Below, piece after piece: positions 39,801-49,390 of a stretch of 64,000 nucleotides of DNA. The translations under genes and the position numbers were made by a program. The notes under the pieces were generated by a model. The model saw nothing but the letters and a program-made list of their open reading frames with translations, had not been told where the DNA came from and ran no database searches. The stretch comes from Enoplolaimus lenunculus (taxonomy: Eukaryota; Nematoda; Enoplea; Enoplida; Thoracostomopsidae), in the NCBI GenBank assembly GCA_030248215.1, contig JASANG010002669.1:82501-146500 (forward strand), in the 5' to 3' direction. The number at the start of each line of letters is the position of its first letter. The stretch's first letter is position 1.

Positions 39801-42800
39801 TTAGTTGATTAAATTCATTCTGAGTTAATTAATTAACTTACCCATAGTCAACTCAACGTAGAGTGAGAATTAACTCAATTCAGAGTGAGTTAATGTTTAC
39901 TGATAATAATTTAGAAATAACCAACTCGCTAGGTGAATTTATTAATCAACTCATTGGAATTTACAGTGTACAACGTCTCGGGGAACCCGTAGCCAAGGGG
40001 GGTGCAGGGTAGTTCATTCATCCCTGGCAAAATTTTGGCGGACCTAGAAAATTTTCAACCTTGCCTGTAAAAGTCACTAAAAACCATTGTATGCCGTTCC
40101 CGAAAAAATTTTCGTCGCCCCCGCTAGCAAGATGACCGTGCTACGGTCTTGCGTCCAAGGTCTTTATTTCCGGTATTTGAACGCAAACCGGGTCGAGTTC
40201 AAAAATATTTTTGCGGTTTTGGTGCAATATTTAATTTTCAAACATAAAACTAATTTTGTAGCAAAATTGAAAAATTACAGAAAATTTCTTCTGTTTCCCT
40301 ATCAGACAATTATATATCTACTACTGACAGCGGTTACCTTCGCAGTCTGGGGCTGTAAACAGTATGTCATCTACGCCAATAACACCGCTTTCACTTTGAG
40401 AGTACGAATATGATCGGAAAACGTACTATAAAATCAAAGACAGTATAAACCTGGCGAAGAAAAAATATGTTATTGTAAATTCGCGATGTTAATTGTTTAT
40501 TAATTTCAGAACAATGTATAGAACAGGGCCGTAACAGTAGTAAAAGCGTATTACTAAATTTAAACCTAAACATATGCGTAAAAGTGAGCATATAGCTAAC
40601 CCTGAGCGCAAGCAAAAAATTAGTCTAAAGCGTAAGCTTACTCTACTGCAGTCTCGCGGAAAAACAGGTCCGCCGCTGATTTTTACATGGTCTGAAATGT
40701 GCATTGTATTTGTTTTTTTGGTAAAATTAGCTATAAGTAATTACGTAGCTACACTACAAAACCAAACCGATTTGCGAATTCGTCGCAAATTGCAATGATT
40801 TTCTTCTCGAGCTGGTTGCTACCCAATTTCAAAAATGTTCTTTAAAAAACAGACAAGAATCATGTCCCACACTAAAATTCTGGATTCGCCGGTATAAAGG
40901 CCGTGTTGAAGGACCTGCAACTAGATTAGCGCCTTTTCTGGTAACTAAGCGACGTCAGCTGTGAAATGGCCCAATTTAAGGCAAACCAAGATTAAAACCA
41001 GGCCTTTACATGCTAACACGGACGTGGTATCCGAGTTTAAAGGGAGTGCTATTTCACCGCTTAACATTACAATTGTTTACTTATTTTGAATATAATTGAA
41101 ATTAGAATTTATACATATATATACTATATATAAAAACAAAAATAAGCTACGAAACGTACGGAAACAAATTCAACTCGTCTGTCGCTGACTGGCGGAAACC
41201 TGGTTGTTGATGTTCCTTGCGGCACCGAAAAGCATTCGATAACTGAACCGCGAACGCTGTCAACTTGACACAACTCCAGTGACGCACCCTTTGACCAAGT
41301 GCTAAAATAGTCGGCTCATATAAAGATCAGGGGCGAAGCGCTTTTCTGTAGTACTGCAATAGAGTAAAGATTAAGCTTTACGATTTTTGTTGCTTAGTCT
41401 TTGTGTTAGACATCTTTCTTACGCTTAGGCTTAGGCTTAGGCGTGGTTTAGGTACAAACTCATTCTTACGCTTAGTTTCAGGAATACGCCTATACTACAG
41501 TAACCGCGTTGTTCTATGCATTAGCCAATTATACAACTGAAAGTTGAAAATATAACCCTTTTGACCAATGTTACTTTAAGTGGAATAACCGTAGATTAAG
41601 CTTATTCCTAAGGCTAAACCTAAACGCGTTGAAAAAATGAGTTCCTAAGCCAAAACCTAAGCAAAAAAATGTAATCTAGAATCTAAACCTACTATTTTAT
41701 AGATCCACGACAAACCTGGACGCCTCTTAAGTAACATGGGCCACACATTTTATACACACAAATTCTTCTCGTTTTTCTAACCAGAACAACCGTTGCTATA
41801 TACTTAAGCTAACAAAATATACTTTAGTTTGTAAGGAACGGTTTGCATTGCCAAATCTTCAGTGCGCTAATCGTGGGACGAACCCAATTAGGCCTTTTGA
41901 AACCTACCCGGTTATCATTAACGACTAACAGGTTGTTTCAATGTTTATGTGATTAATGCCGACCACACAACTGCAACTGCAGGCCTGCAGTCTACCGGGT
42001 GTGCGGCACGTATCACCAGCGGGTAATAGGTCTTGTAACTTACGGAACTGCACATGGTGAGGTTTGAAATTGTACACATTTTTGCGTCTGGTTTATCCAT
42101 ACTTCAGTGTCAATTTTGATGTCCACAATTACAGAAGTATGTCAGGTTTAAAACATGTATGAACTAAAACTGGTAATAGGTGCTATACGCATTTGAGAAT
42201 ATGTGATGCTTACGTTGCTTCGACTGTGGTTTCTTTTGTACACGAAGTTGGACAGGATACAAAATTAGCTTCGCCACGAGCGCCTGGACTTTCGGCCGTT
42301 GCCAGGAAGGGTCCAGCTAAAACTACTGCGTTTACTATCTGTCACAGGCTCTAAGTTATCTTTAAGATAAGTAAGCAAATTTTTATTTTAGGTAAAACTT
42401 AAGGATTCTTCCAACCAATTAACCGCTTCGGTAATTCATATCAGTAGTTGCTTACATCCGTGTACATATGGATATACGCCATATTAACCCATGTTAATTA
42501 TAGGAGTCTGTTAATTTGGCCTAAGCCTGAACCTAAGCCTAAATTGAAGCCTTACGTTAAACCTAAACGTAATCCCAATCGAACGCCTAAATGCAATCCT
42601 AAAACATAATCCTAATAAGTCTAAGCCGGAGCCTAAGTCTGTTAAAGTCTGCGATTTAAATGACGTTTTTACGCTACCACCGGCTTTTACTCCAAATATC
42701 TGAAAATGCCAATATAACTGAAACAAGCAGGGTTTTTCAGAACCAGCCAATCAAATACTGATACACCACTTACAAGGTCTCCTGGTAGTCGCAAAACATC

Positions 42801-44847
42801 GATCTATCGAATCAACATCGGTTGGTCCAGAAGCTCGAACATATTGAATGTTGTCATTGGCGTTGTTGCCCCAACAACAACTCGATCCGGTAAATCCACA
42901 GTCCAATTCAGCAGGATTCGACTGTGTTTCAGCAAGCGACGAACTGTCGGTATTTTGTGAAATTTGATTTTCACGAACAAACTGACCAAAACATTCTGAA
43001 ATAATACTTAAAGTTTACGGCCCGTATTCTCAAATGTGTATAGCACCTATCGCTAGTTGGTGATAGGTCTTTTACTATTGAACCAGTCAATGTTGAGGCT
43101 CAAAATGCAGCACATTTCTCGCATATGATTTGCTCTACTCCTGTATCAATTTTGAGTTCAATAACTGCGATGGTTTCGATGAGTTTGAAAACCTATTTAC
43201 TAACTGATGATAGTTGCTGTACACATTTGAGAATAAGGGCGTAGAATAAATTAATAATCGATTTCTAGAAAACTAATTTTTTTTATTTTTGCATCAATTT
43301 CAAAAGAATTCGAAATTTTGGTTATGGAGACTCGGAATGTTGTTTCACAAGCTGCCAGTAACTATTTTTGTGAAATTTGATTTTTGCGAAAAAGTGTATC
43401 GAAATATTCGAAAACATAGACAAAAAATAACTATTTCTGTCATAATAAATCATACTTTGAAGCTCTGTAAGGTCAGCTGGTCTTTGCGTCGGCGGATTTC
43501 GGGAACCTCCACATGATGACACTGAAATTAGGGACAACAAAACAGTTAAATATGTTCGATGCGCAAGATTGCACTACGTACACGACGGTCACGTCCGACC
43601 CATTAGGCCTTAGGCGTTCGCCGCTGAGGATCCACCACAGAACCGATCCAACATGAAGTAGCAAAATCCGGTCGCGCCGTCCTGTGTAATCCAGGTTAAT
43701 CATCGAGTTATCCACGCTTATTCAACTTATCGCCTGTTTCGCTCACCCACAGGCTGTACCATCTCGTTAAGCTTACCCAGGACACTGTTGACATATGATA
43801 TTCCAACTGAAACCCTTATATTCTTTTTCAACTCAAGTTTAACTCGATGAAAAGTTGAGTTTTGCGCTAGCGTGTTTATCATTCGCAACAAATACGGACG
43901 TTTTCGAAGAACGTTACACTGTAAATACCAGTGAGTTGATTTTAACTTAGAATGAGTTGAATCACTCAGTCTGAGTTAGGACTATCAGAACTCACAATTG
44001 TGAGTTTATTCAACTTATTCTAATTTAATTCATCAACTCCCCCGAAGTCAACTCAACTCATAGTGAGAATCAACTCGATTCAGAGCGAGTCAAAGTTTAC
44101 TGTTATTAACTCAGAAATAACTAACTTTCCGTCTGAGTTGCATAATTAACTCACTGGAGTTTACAGTGTAGGGAATTTAAGATAATATCGAAAACTGACC
44201 ATGTTAAGTATTTAGACTACTCGTTAAGCGTAAGCTTAATCCTAAGCCCGTATTCTCAAACGTATATAGCAACTATCATCAGTTGGTTATAGGTCTTGTA
44301 GCGCTAGAACCAGTGCATGGTGAGGGTCGAAATTCAGCACACTGTTCGCGTTTGATTTGCCACACTTCTGTATAAATTTGAAATCTGCAATTGCAGATGT
44401 TCGTCAGTTTGAAAACCTATCGCCAACTGATCATAGGTCCAATATGTATTTGATAATACGGACCCTAGACATAAGCCTCCTAATGCGTAAGTCTCGTAGT
44501 CTTCCTGTGTTCCAGTGCGCTGCGACCACAAAATTACGGGATCAAAAGCCAAAAGCGACTACGATATATAGCAACTCGAAATAGCTTAAGCGTCATCGTA
44601 GCTTACTTCAAATTAAAATACTCAACCGCAATAAAGGATGCCGCCAACAATATACTTTTTAAGACAGTTCAAATTTTAAATTTGCTAAATCTAATTTATA
44701 CTTTTTTTTACTAGAACCCAAATATTAATTGAAGTTCGAAATATGCACAAAGTAACACTCCGGTCAGGTTTGAGCGTTTTTACCTTGACGGAATGCAAAA
44801 CAAAATGACATCACAGCAAGCAACACGTTTCGTAATCTAAGTATCAT
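36752..44847 (-). CDS. gene A: secreted two-MAM protein (10 exons, ~402 aa)
   Basis: Exons, in transcript order: 44784-44847, 43456-43521, 42774-42995, 42214-42316, 41160-41301, 40338-40425, 39446-39493, 38697-38819, 37547-37800, 36752-36850. Phases are 1,1,1,2,0,1,1,1,0 and all nine junctions keep frame. Residues 1-21 are a signal peptide (RNVLLAVMSFCFAF core). MAM1 covers about 76-228 (LDCGFTGSSCCW; GPFLATAESPG; LELCQ; GVIGVDDILFTAPDC). MAM2 covers about 250-401 (GCAYTQRTEGNADWIMS; NTLQFDYYESTFDAQL; GAVGLGNIQV...VC). The stop follows one residue after the last cysteine, so there is no membrane anchor. MAM domains typically act in adhesion or multimerisation outside the cell; the target here is unknown. 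It is the family's most complete member. Exons 7-10 mirror the exon structure of gene C, which suggests module duplication. Confidence 0.8.
36923..37107. repeat. (GTTT)n-rich simple repeat in gene A intron 9
   Basis: TTTG tetramers interrupted by GTAT or GCTT. Cys/Val/Leu-rich frames across it are artefacts. Confidence 0.95.
37377..37480. mobile_element. TelM-1 element, right half lost
   Basis: GGCCCACGTTACTTTAAGGG through TTTTTTTGCTTAGGCTTAGG, then unrelated sequence, about 65 bp from gene A exon 9. Confidence 0.75.
37547..37800 (-). CDS. gene A exon 9 (MAM2 core)
   Basis: Acceptor AAACTACTTTCAG, donor GTTCGT (weak). 254 nt, phase 1 in and 0 out. Encodes PYPGNTLQFDYYESTFDAQL, a four-cysteine segment, and IPLDQPFSK. 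Confidence 0.8.
37825..37985. repeat. ~60-bp tandem duplication in gene A intron 8
   Basis: AGGTTAACAATATTTGTTTA + TTTTAAGTTAACAATATTTA recurs two to three times just upstream of the exon 9 acceptor. Confidence 0.7.
38201..38374. mobile_element. TelM-1 element
   Basis: GGCCCATGTTACTTTAAGGG to CTTAACGATAACAT, with TTAGGC blocks around AACTCATTTTTGCGACGC. Confidence 0.8.
38697..38819 (-). CDS. gene A exon 8 (MAM2 start)
   Basis: Acceptor TTATTAATTTCAG, donor GTAAGA. 123 nt, phase 1 in and out. Encodes ENSGCAYTQRTEGNADWIMS, then PVDGSRVGEC. Confidence 0.8.
38920..39085. mobile_element. GCCCGTAGCC foldback element, diverged
   Basis: CAAGCTCATAGCCAGCCCAC to CTTGGCTGGTAGCAC. Ends are mutated; the interior GAAAATTTTCTAGGAAGGGC is conserved. 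Confidence 0.55.
39311..39383 (+). tRNA. tRNA-Thr(GGT)-like gene or tRNA pseudogene
   Basis: A 73-nt cloverleaf can be drawn. The acceptor pairs GGCTGCG with CGCACCC (one C-C mismatch). The D arm is GCTCAGTGGTTAAAGC. The anticodon stem GCGGA/TCCGC holds loop CCGGTAA, anticodon GGT at 39344-39346. The T arm is GTGGGTTTGAGTCCCAC. C instead of U at position 33 and the acceptor mismatch argue for a pseudogene or tRNA-derived SINE head. It lies in gene A intron 7, antisense to the gene. Confidence 0.6.
39446..39493 (-). CDS. gene A exon 7 (small linker)
   Basis: Acceptor CATTTCTGATTTCAG, donor GTACGT. 48 nt, phase 1 in and out: GGTNGACSLQCGYAR. Short, but both sites are good and the frame fits. 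Confidence 0.65.
39518..39629. mobile_element. CACTGCAAAAAATGG palindrome, half copy
   Basis: Right half only, ending ATTTTTTGCAGTGTATA. Confidence 0.7.
39715..39970. mobile_element. CACTGTAAATTCCAGTGAG element
   Basis: Full palindromic copy, CACTGTAAATTACAGTGAG to GGAATTTACAGTGTA. Arms are built of CAGAATGAGTTAATTAAC-like motifs, in gene A intron 6. Confidence 0.85.
39985..40152. mobile_element. GCCCGTAGCC foldback element
   Basis: GGAACCCGTAGCCAAGGGGG to GACCGTGCTACGGTCTTG, next to the previous element. Confidence 0.65.
40338..40425 (-). CDS. gene A exon 6 (MAM1 end)
   Basis: Acceptor TTTGATTTTATAG, donor GTAACC (weak). 88 nt, phase 0 in and 1 out. Encodes YVFRSYSYSQSESGVIGVDD, then ILFTAPDCE. 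Unspliced it would add GNRCQ and stop. Confidence 0.75.
40509..40693. mobile_element. TelM-3/TelM-2 intermediate element
   Basis: Left end ACAATGTATAGAACAGGGCC is TelM-3-like. The right part GTCTCGCGGAAAAACAGGTC and GATTTTTACATGG is TelM-2-like. Array nearly erased. Confidence 0.6.
41160..41301 (-). CDS. gene A exon 5 (MAM1)
   Basis: Acceptor CCGACTATTTTAG, donor GTACGT. 142 nt, phase 2 in and 0 out. Encodes TWSKGASLELCQVDSVRGSV, then IEC and RRVEFVS. Confidence 0.8.
41312..41527. mobile_element. TelM-2 element at a splice acceptor
   Basis: GGCTCATATAAAGATCAGGG begins about 11 nt upstream of gene A exon 5, so the element's inverted end lies where the branch and pyrimidine tract should be. 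Two TTAGGC blocks. Right end TTCTATGCATTAGCC. Confidence 0.8.
41563..41742. mobile_element. TelM-1 element
   Basis: GACCAATGTTACTTTAAGTG to TAAGTAACATGGGCC, about 35 bp from the preceding TelM-2 copy. Confidence 0.8.
42000..42203. mobile_element. TATTCTCAAATGTGTATAGC foldback, at a splice donor
   Basis: ATCACCAGCGGGTAATAGGT on the left, GGTGCTATACGCATTTGAGA on the right. It ends within about 10 nt of the donor of gene A exon 4. Confidence 0.65.
42214..42316 (-). CDS. gene A exon 4 (MAM1)
   Basis: Acceptor TTTTAG, donor GTAAGC. 103 nt, phase 1 in and 2 out. Encodes GPFLATAESPGARGEANFVS, then CPTSC. Confidence 0.75.
42520..42650. repeat. degenerate telomere-like array without TelM ends
   Basis: CCTAAGCCTGAACCTAAGCC followed by many mutated hexamers (CCTAAACG, CCTAAATG). 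An old interstitial telomere tract or the eroded core of an element. Confidence 0.6.
42774..42995 (-). CDS. gene A exon 3 (linker and MAM1 start)
   Basis: Acceptor AGTATTATTTCAG, donor GTAAGT. 222 nt, phase 1 in and out. Starts CFGQFVREN. Contains LDCGFTGSSCCWGNNAND and IDRCF. Confidence 0.8.
43020..43240. mobile_element. TATTCTCAAATGTGTATAGC foldback
   Basis: GCCCGTATTCTCAAATGTGT to ACACATTTGAGAATAAGGGC, near full length, about 25 bp from gene A exon 3. Confidence 0.75.
43456..43521 (-). CDS. gene A exon 2 (linker)
   Basis: Acceptor TTGTCCCTAATTTCAG, donor GTATGA. 66 nt, phase 1 in and out: SSCGGSRNPPTQRPADLTEL + Q. The SCGGS segment matches SCGS of gene B exon 2. Confidence 0.7.
43915..44170. 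mobile_element. CACTGTAAATTCCAGTGAG element
   Basis: CACTGTAAATACCAGTGAG to GAGTTTACAGTGTA, full length, in gene A intron 1. Confidence 0.85.
44247..44465. mobile_element. TATTCTCAAATGTGTATAGC foldback
   Basis: CCCGTATTCTCAAACGTATA to TGTATTTGATAATACGGACC. A short telomere-like patch (GCGTAAGCTTAATCCTAAGC) touches its left end. Confidence 0.75.
44784..44847 (-). CDS. gene A exon 1 (signal peptide)
   Basis: ATG at 44847-44845, donor GTAAAA. MILRLRNVLLAVMSFCFAFR + Q and one base. CATGCTTTAG ends two bases before the ATG, so a trans-splice acceptor is possible. Confidence 0.75.
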
Positions 44848-45007
44848 AGCTAAAGCATGGAATTGACGCTTCGTGTCAGCGTCTTCCTACTACAGATTTT
44901 GCTGTTTGGTCTGAATTTGCTAAGAAATCTGTAAATAAAACCACTTTTAGTGAAGTTTCTACTGCAAATTTAAGGCCAAATTTGAGTACATTTTGTTAAA
45001 GTATATA

Positions 45008-45048
45008 TATTCATTTATTTATTTATTTATTTGTTTATTTATTTATTT
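45008..45048. repeat. (ATTT)n simple repeat
   Basis: About ten ATTT tetramers. Confidence 0.9.
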
Positions 45049-45103
45049 TTCTGGATTTCGGAACAGTATAGCGTCATGTTTTTGCGTGTGAGTGTAGCGA
45101 CAG

Positions 45104-45200
45104 GTTTAGGCTTAGGAACACATTTTTGCAACGCTTAGGCTAGGTTTAGGCTTAGGAATACGCTTAACCTACTGTTACGCCCCCTGAAGTAACATTGGCC
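45104..45200. mobile_element. TelM-1 element, left end missing
   Basis: Starts in GGTTTAGGCTTAGGAACACA, right end CCCCTGAAGTAACATTGGCC. Confidence 0.75.
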
Positions 45201-45531
45201 CGAAGGTATATAGGATCTCATTAATATAACAGTTTTCAATGAACTCCGTTTAATGGGTTTTGACTAATTCTATTAATATGCCGGCTGCATGATGACCTGC
45301 CGGGGGTATCATTTAGTTTAGACGCCTAACGGTCTATTATATTTATTGGAACAAAGCACGCGATCTATTTGCTGAAGTTGTTTTTTTCTTGCAATGCCTT
45401 TCTAGGTTTGGTTTACCAAATATCTTTTAATAACGAGCCAGATGGTAGCCAGAATTTTGGAAACAGGGGGTTCAACGTTGTGTAAAATTTTTGAACCTGC
45501 GTCCCTTGTTTACCAACCGAAAACGGTTCCT

Positions 45532-45784
45532 ACACTGTAAATTTACCGTGACTTGATTTTAACTCAGAATGAGAGTTGAATTCACTCAGCGGTGTGTGCT
45601 CTGAATTAGGTCTTTCAGAACTCAGAATTCTGAATTGATTGTACTCATTCTGTGTTAATTAATCAACTACCCAGAATTAAACCAGCTCAGAGTAGAGTTA
45701 ATATTTACTGTTATTAACTCAGAACCAGAAATGACCAATTATTTCTCTGAGATGATTAATCAGGTCATTGGAACTTACAGTGTA
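45532..45784. mobile_element. CACTGTAAATTCCAGTGAG element
   Basis: TACACTGTAAATTTACCGTG to GGAACTTACAGTGTA, full length. Confidence 0.8.
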
Positions 45785-45862
45785 AGAACCCTTTTAATAA
45801 AAATCGCAAAAACGCAGTTGTTTGGTGCCGTCATAGACCGCCCACTATTTGCATCCATGGGT

Positions 45863-46120
45863 ATACTGTAAATTCCAGTGAGTTTATTTTAATCAACTCA
45901 GTAAGAGAATTAGTTATTTTTGTATATCTCTGTGTTAATAGCAGTAAAAATATTAACTCAATATGAGCTGATTTAATTCCAGATGTCTTGAATAATTAAC
46001 TCAAAATGAGTTCAATCAGTTGAGAATTCTGGGTTCTGAAAGACCTAATTCAGAGCTTAGACAATCTGATTGGATTCAAATGATTCTGAGTTCAAATCAA
46101 TTCACTCGAATGTACAACGT
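45863..46120. mobile_element. CACTGTAAATTCCAGTGAG element, inverted relative to the previous
   Basis: GTATACTGTAAATTCCAGTG, with the interior in opposite order to the 45532 copy, 80 bp from it. Right end eroded. Confidence 0.75.
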
Positions 46121-46970
46121 GAGTGTAAGTTGAGATTAAATTTTACGAAAATATAACATATTTGAAACAAAAAGGTTAAACAAAAAAACGAACGCCCGTA
46201 GTATTTTCGCTGCTGTTTACGGCGCTATTCGGCGAAGCGGATAATAATTGAGAAAACACTTTACTGGAAGTAAAAATACTACAAAAAGAACATTAATCAA
46301 ATTAGCTTTGTTTAAAATTTCAGTCTCAAATGTTAAAAATAAACTGTACACTCGACAACTTGGACAATTTCAACAAAAATCTGACATTTGCTAATTTTTG
46401 GCAAAAATTTAAACGAAAAAAAAACAGAGTTTAAAACGGGCGTTGTTTTTAGTCAGTTTCAAATTGACTCAAAAACTATGTAGCGAAATTTGAAATATTT
46501 AATAAGTTTTAAAATGTGTAGATATTATTACACTGTTGAAATTATACCGGAAGAGGGGTAGGGTGGGTGCGGCTCCCGTAACATCTCCCATTGTCCCCCC
46601 ATAGACAAAAATTTACTGACAGCATATAGACGAATTCTGTGCTATAAGGAACTGTTCCTTGCCACTTCTATTACCTGTCTCGTCTACTAAAAATTGTTAG
46701 TCGCGGGGACATAGGATCGGCTTGTGCATGCATGGCTACCAACACAAAATGTTTAACGGGGGTGCACTAGTGTGTTGGAAAATAAGTACATAAGGTTTTC
46801 ATTCAATTAACTTACGTATATAACCTGTTTACGGACCGAGGGGGAATGCCGCTTAACCCCATTTTGACACATCTATCGGAGTCTATATTTAAAAATACTG
46901 ACTGGCTTGGTTTGTGAAATCTTACTCAAGTATTTACTTTAGGCTATCCATAGATTCAAAGATATTTCGG
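46120..46970. other. no gene seen
   Basis: AT-rich with G-rich patches. No repeat family recognised. Confidence 0.35.
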
Positions 46971-47252
46971 GCTGAGCTCAGGCTCCCGCCAACCTAAGTT
47001 TACGTCTTGGACGTATGTTATGTTGGAAAATAAGTATTTGGTTAAACTGAATACAAAGTTTTAAATTATGGGTCTGAAAATTTTGACGCCTAAATGTGTT
47101 AAACTTAAATTTTCGTTTTATAAACAATTAAGACATCAATTTAGCAGAAAAAACGACTCCAAAATGCGGGCTAAAGTTTAACCAAATACTTATTTTCAAT
47201 ATAAGCACGTCCAAGACGTAAACTTAGGTTGGGGGGAACCTGAGCTCAGCCG
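46971..47252. repeat. ~280-bp foldback
   Basis: GCTGAGCTCAGGCTCCCGCC and CAACCTAAGTTTACGTCTTG are mirrored by CAAGACGTAAACTTAGGTTG-like sequence and GAACCTGAGCTCAGCC. Inner ATAAGTATTTGGTTAAACT also pairs with its reverse. Confidence 0.75.
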
Positions 47253-47259
47253 GAATTAA

Positions 47260-47492
47260 AATCAGAAATTAATTCCTGAATATAAAAAATTATTCCTCGA
47301 AAGGATGAAATTTGTGTCTTATAAATCGGTAAAAGTAATTTTTTTGAATATAAGATATTTATGTTTTAACCATTTCAGACACGAATTTCTGAGCTATTTA
47401 GGGCTATTAATGTCTAAAATACAAACCATTTATGTCTTGAAAATTTAAGAAAGTCGGAGTATGGAAAATTTAACACAATTTGCTTTGTGTGT
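47260..47492. mobile_element. truncated CACACAATAAATTGTCTT-type element
   Basis: Ends AACACAATTTGCTTTGTGTG. Left end missing. Confidence 0.45.
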
Positions 47493-47612
47493 AGTTTTGC
47501 TTTATATAAAGAAGGCACAATGGATCCACATTTTTATTTAGACCAAGTTTAATATGCCTGAACTGTTAATTCGTAATACAACAAATTTAGTCAGCGGCTT
47601 AAATATTTACTT

Positions 47613-47827
47613 ACACTGCAAAAAATGGTGAGTCAAATTGACTCCCTCTGAAATAGGCTCTACAGAACTACACAAACTAAGTCCCATTTGACTCCACCAG
47701 AGTCAAACGTGTGACTAAGTGAGTCGAATTTGACTCTGTCGGAGTCGAATTTGACTCAGTTTGTATAGTCGCATAGAGCCTATTTCGGAAAGAGTCAATT
47801 TGACTAACAATTTTTTGTTTGCAGTGT
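47613..47827. mobile_element. CACTGCAAAAAATGG palindrome
   Basis: TACACTGCAAAAAATGGTGA to TTTTTTGTTTGCAGTGTA. It interrupts ACTTAAGTATTTACTTAA-type foldback DNA on both sides, so it is nested. Confidence 0.8.
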
Positions 47828-48179
47828 AGCTCGAGTACGCTTTTAAAAAGCGGCAAAATGGTTAAGTAATTTACTTAGTATGTGCTTAAGTGCTAAGTCG
47901 TACTTAAGTAGGATTTCAGAAACCCAGTCAATGATTATTATTTTCTAACCTGTTTTAGTATTTATTGCCAATAAAAATGTTTTTAACAATCTTCCAATGC
48001 TTTGCAGTTGATTCGAAATGCGATCAACGTTTAGCTGAAAAATGAAAAGAAATAAAAGTTTAAAACAACAATTTACCAATAAGTATAAACAGTATCAATA
48101 CAACTTCTTCGTCAGACAGGTAACTGAGAATTATGTAGGTGCCAAGATATAATGGTGGCGATTATGTATCCTAAACTTA

Positions 48180-48431
48180 CCCTGTAACTTTCTGTGAGTT
48201 GATTTTAACTCAGAATGAGTTAACTCCACTCAGAAGTCTGAGCTCTGAATTAGGACTTTCAGAACTCCGAATTCTGAATTGATTGAACTCATTCTGAATT
48301 CATTAATCAACTTAGCCGGAATTAAATCCGCTCAGAGGGAGTTAACATTTACTGTTATTAACTCAGGTATAACCAGAAATAACTAATTCTCTTTCTGAGT
48401 TGATTATTCAAGTCACTGAAATTTACAGTGT
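48180..48431. mobile_element. CACTGTAAATTCCAGTGAG element
   Basis: CCTGTAACTTTCTGTGAG to GAAATTTACAGTGTT. Confidence 0.75.
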
Positions 48432-48720
48432 TTTCTGTCAGCCAGAATTAACCTTGAACTCTTCCAGCTTTAAAATATTGCTTAAACAACGTCTTGGAAT
48501 TATATGTTGTTTCGGTATTAACCAGTTTTGTTGTCTGGTTATTTTTATTGGTGTAAAACAACGCTGACTGAAGCTTATGACTGAAATATTTGAGTCAGCC
48601 TGCGCGGACTGTGCTTCCAGCCACTAAAAAATTTATGTCTAAGCTTTGTTTTAAATTGTGATGCTGTGAAAATTTTAAATTAGAATTTCCTATCATCAGT
48701 TGTCACGATTTGTCACTAGA

Positions 48721-49118
48721 ACCCATATTGTCAAATGTGTATAGCAACTATCATCAGTTCGTAATACGTTTTCAAACCAGGGCTGTAGCCACCTCAGCTT
48801 GCTAAACTGGGGCTAAAAAAATTTTAGAATGTGCATTGAAAGGTTTTCAATTACTTACAAGCTAGGTTGAAAATCTTCCAGGGGGTGCCAAAATTTTTCT
48901 AAGGGGAGGTTGAGCTCCCCTTGTCCCACCCTTTGGCTACGGACCCGTTTCAAACGCACTTATCACAGTTCTTGAACTCAAAATTGGTAAAAGAGTAGAA
49001 GAGTAAATCATACTCAAAAATAGTGCTGAATTTTGATTCTCAGTATTCACTGGTTCAAAAGTAACATGGCCTGTCAGCAACAGGTGATAGGTGCTACACA
49101 CATTTGAGAATACGGGCC
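48721..49118. mobile_element. TATTCTCAAATGTGTATAGC foldback with nested element
   Basis: ACCCATATTGTCAAATGTGT to CACATTTGAGAATACGGGCC. A GCCCGTAGCC element (48778-48948) is inserted in its left arm. Confidence 0.75.
48778..48948. mobile_element. GCCCGTAGCC foldback element, nested
   Basis: CAGGGCTGTAGCCACCTCAG to GGCTACGGACCCG. Confidence 0.75.
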
Positions 49119-49390
49119 CAGGTACGATTATGCCATTTAAGGCCAAGGTTTCCAAATCAACATGCGACATATATAAAATGATAAAACTAATTAATTGTAT
49201 ACATTAATTTAAACAAAGATTCACAGTATTGTAAAGAAAATAACAAAGTTAACAACTTTGATGTTAATTTTAAAAGCGCAAGCAAGTTTAGTTATGAGTT
49301 GAATTAGCAGTTTGATAGAATTATGGGTTAACAAAAAATATATATGCAAATAATTAAGCATTAACAACTATTGACGAAACACTAATAACC

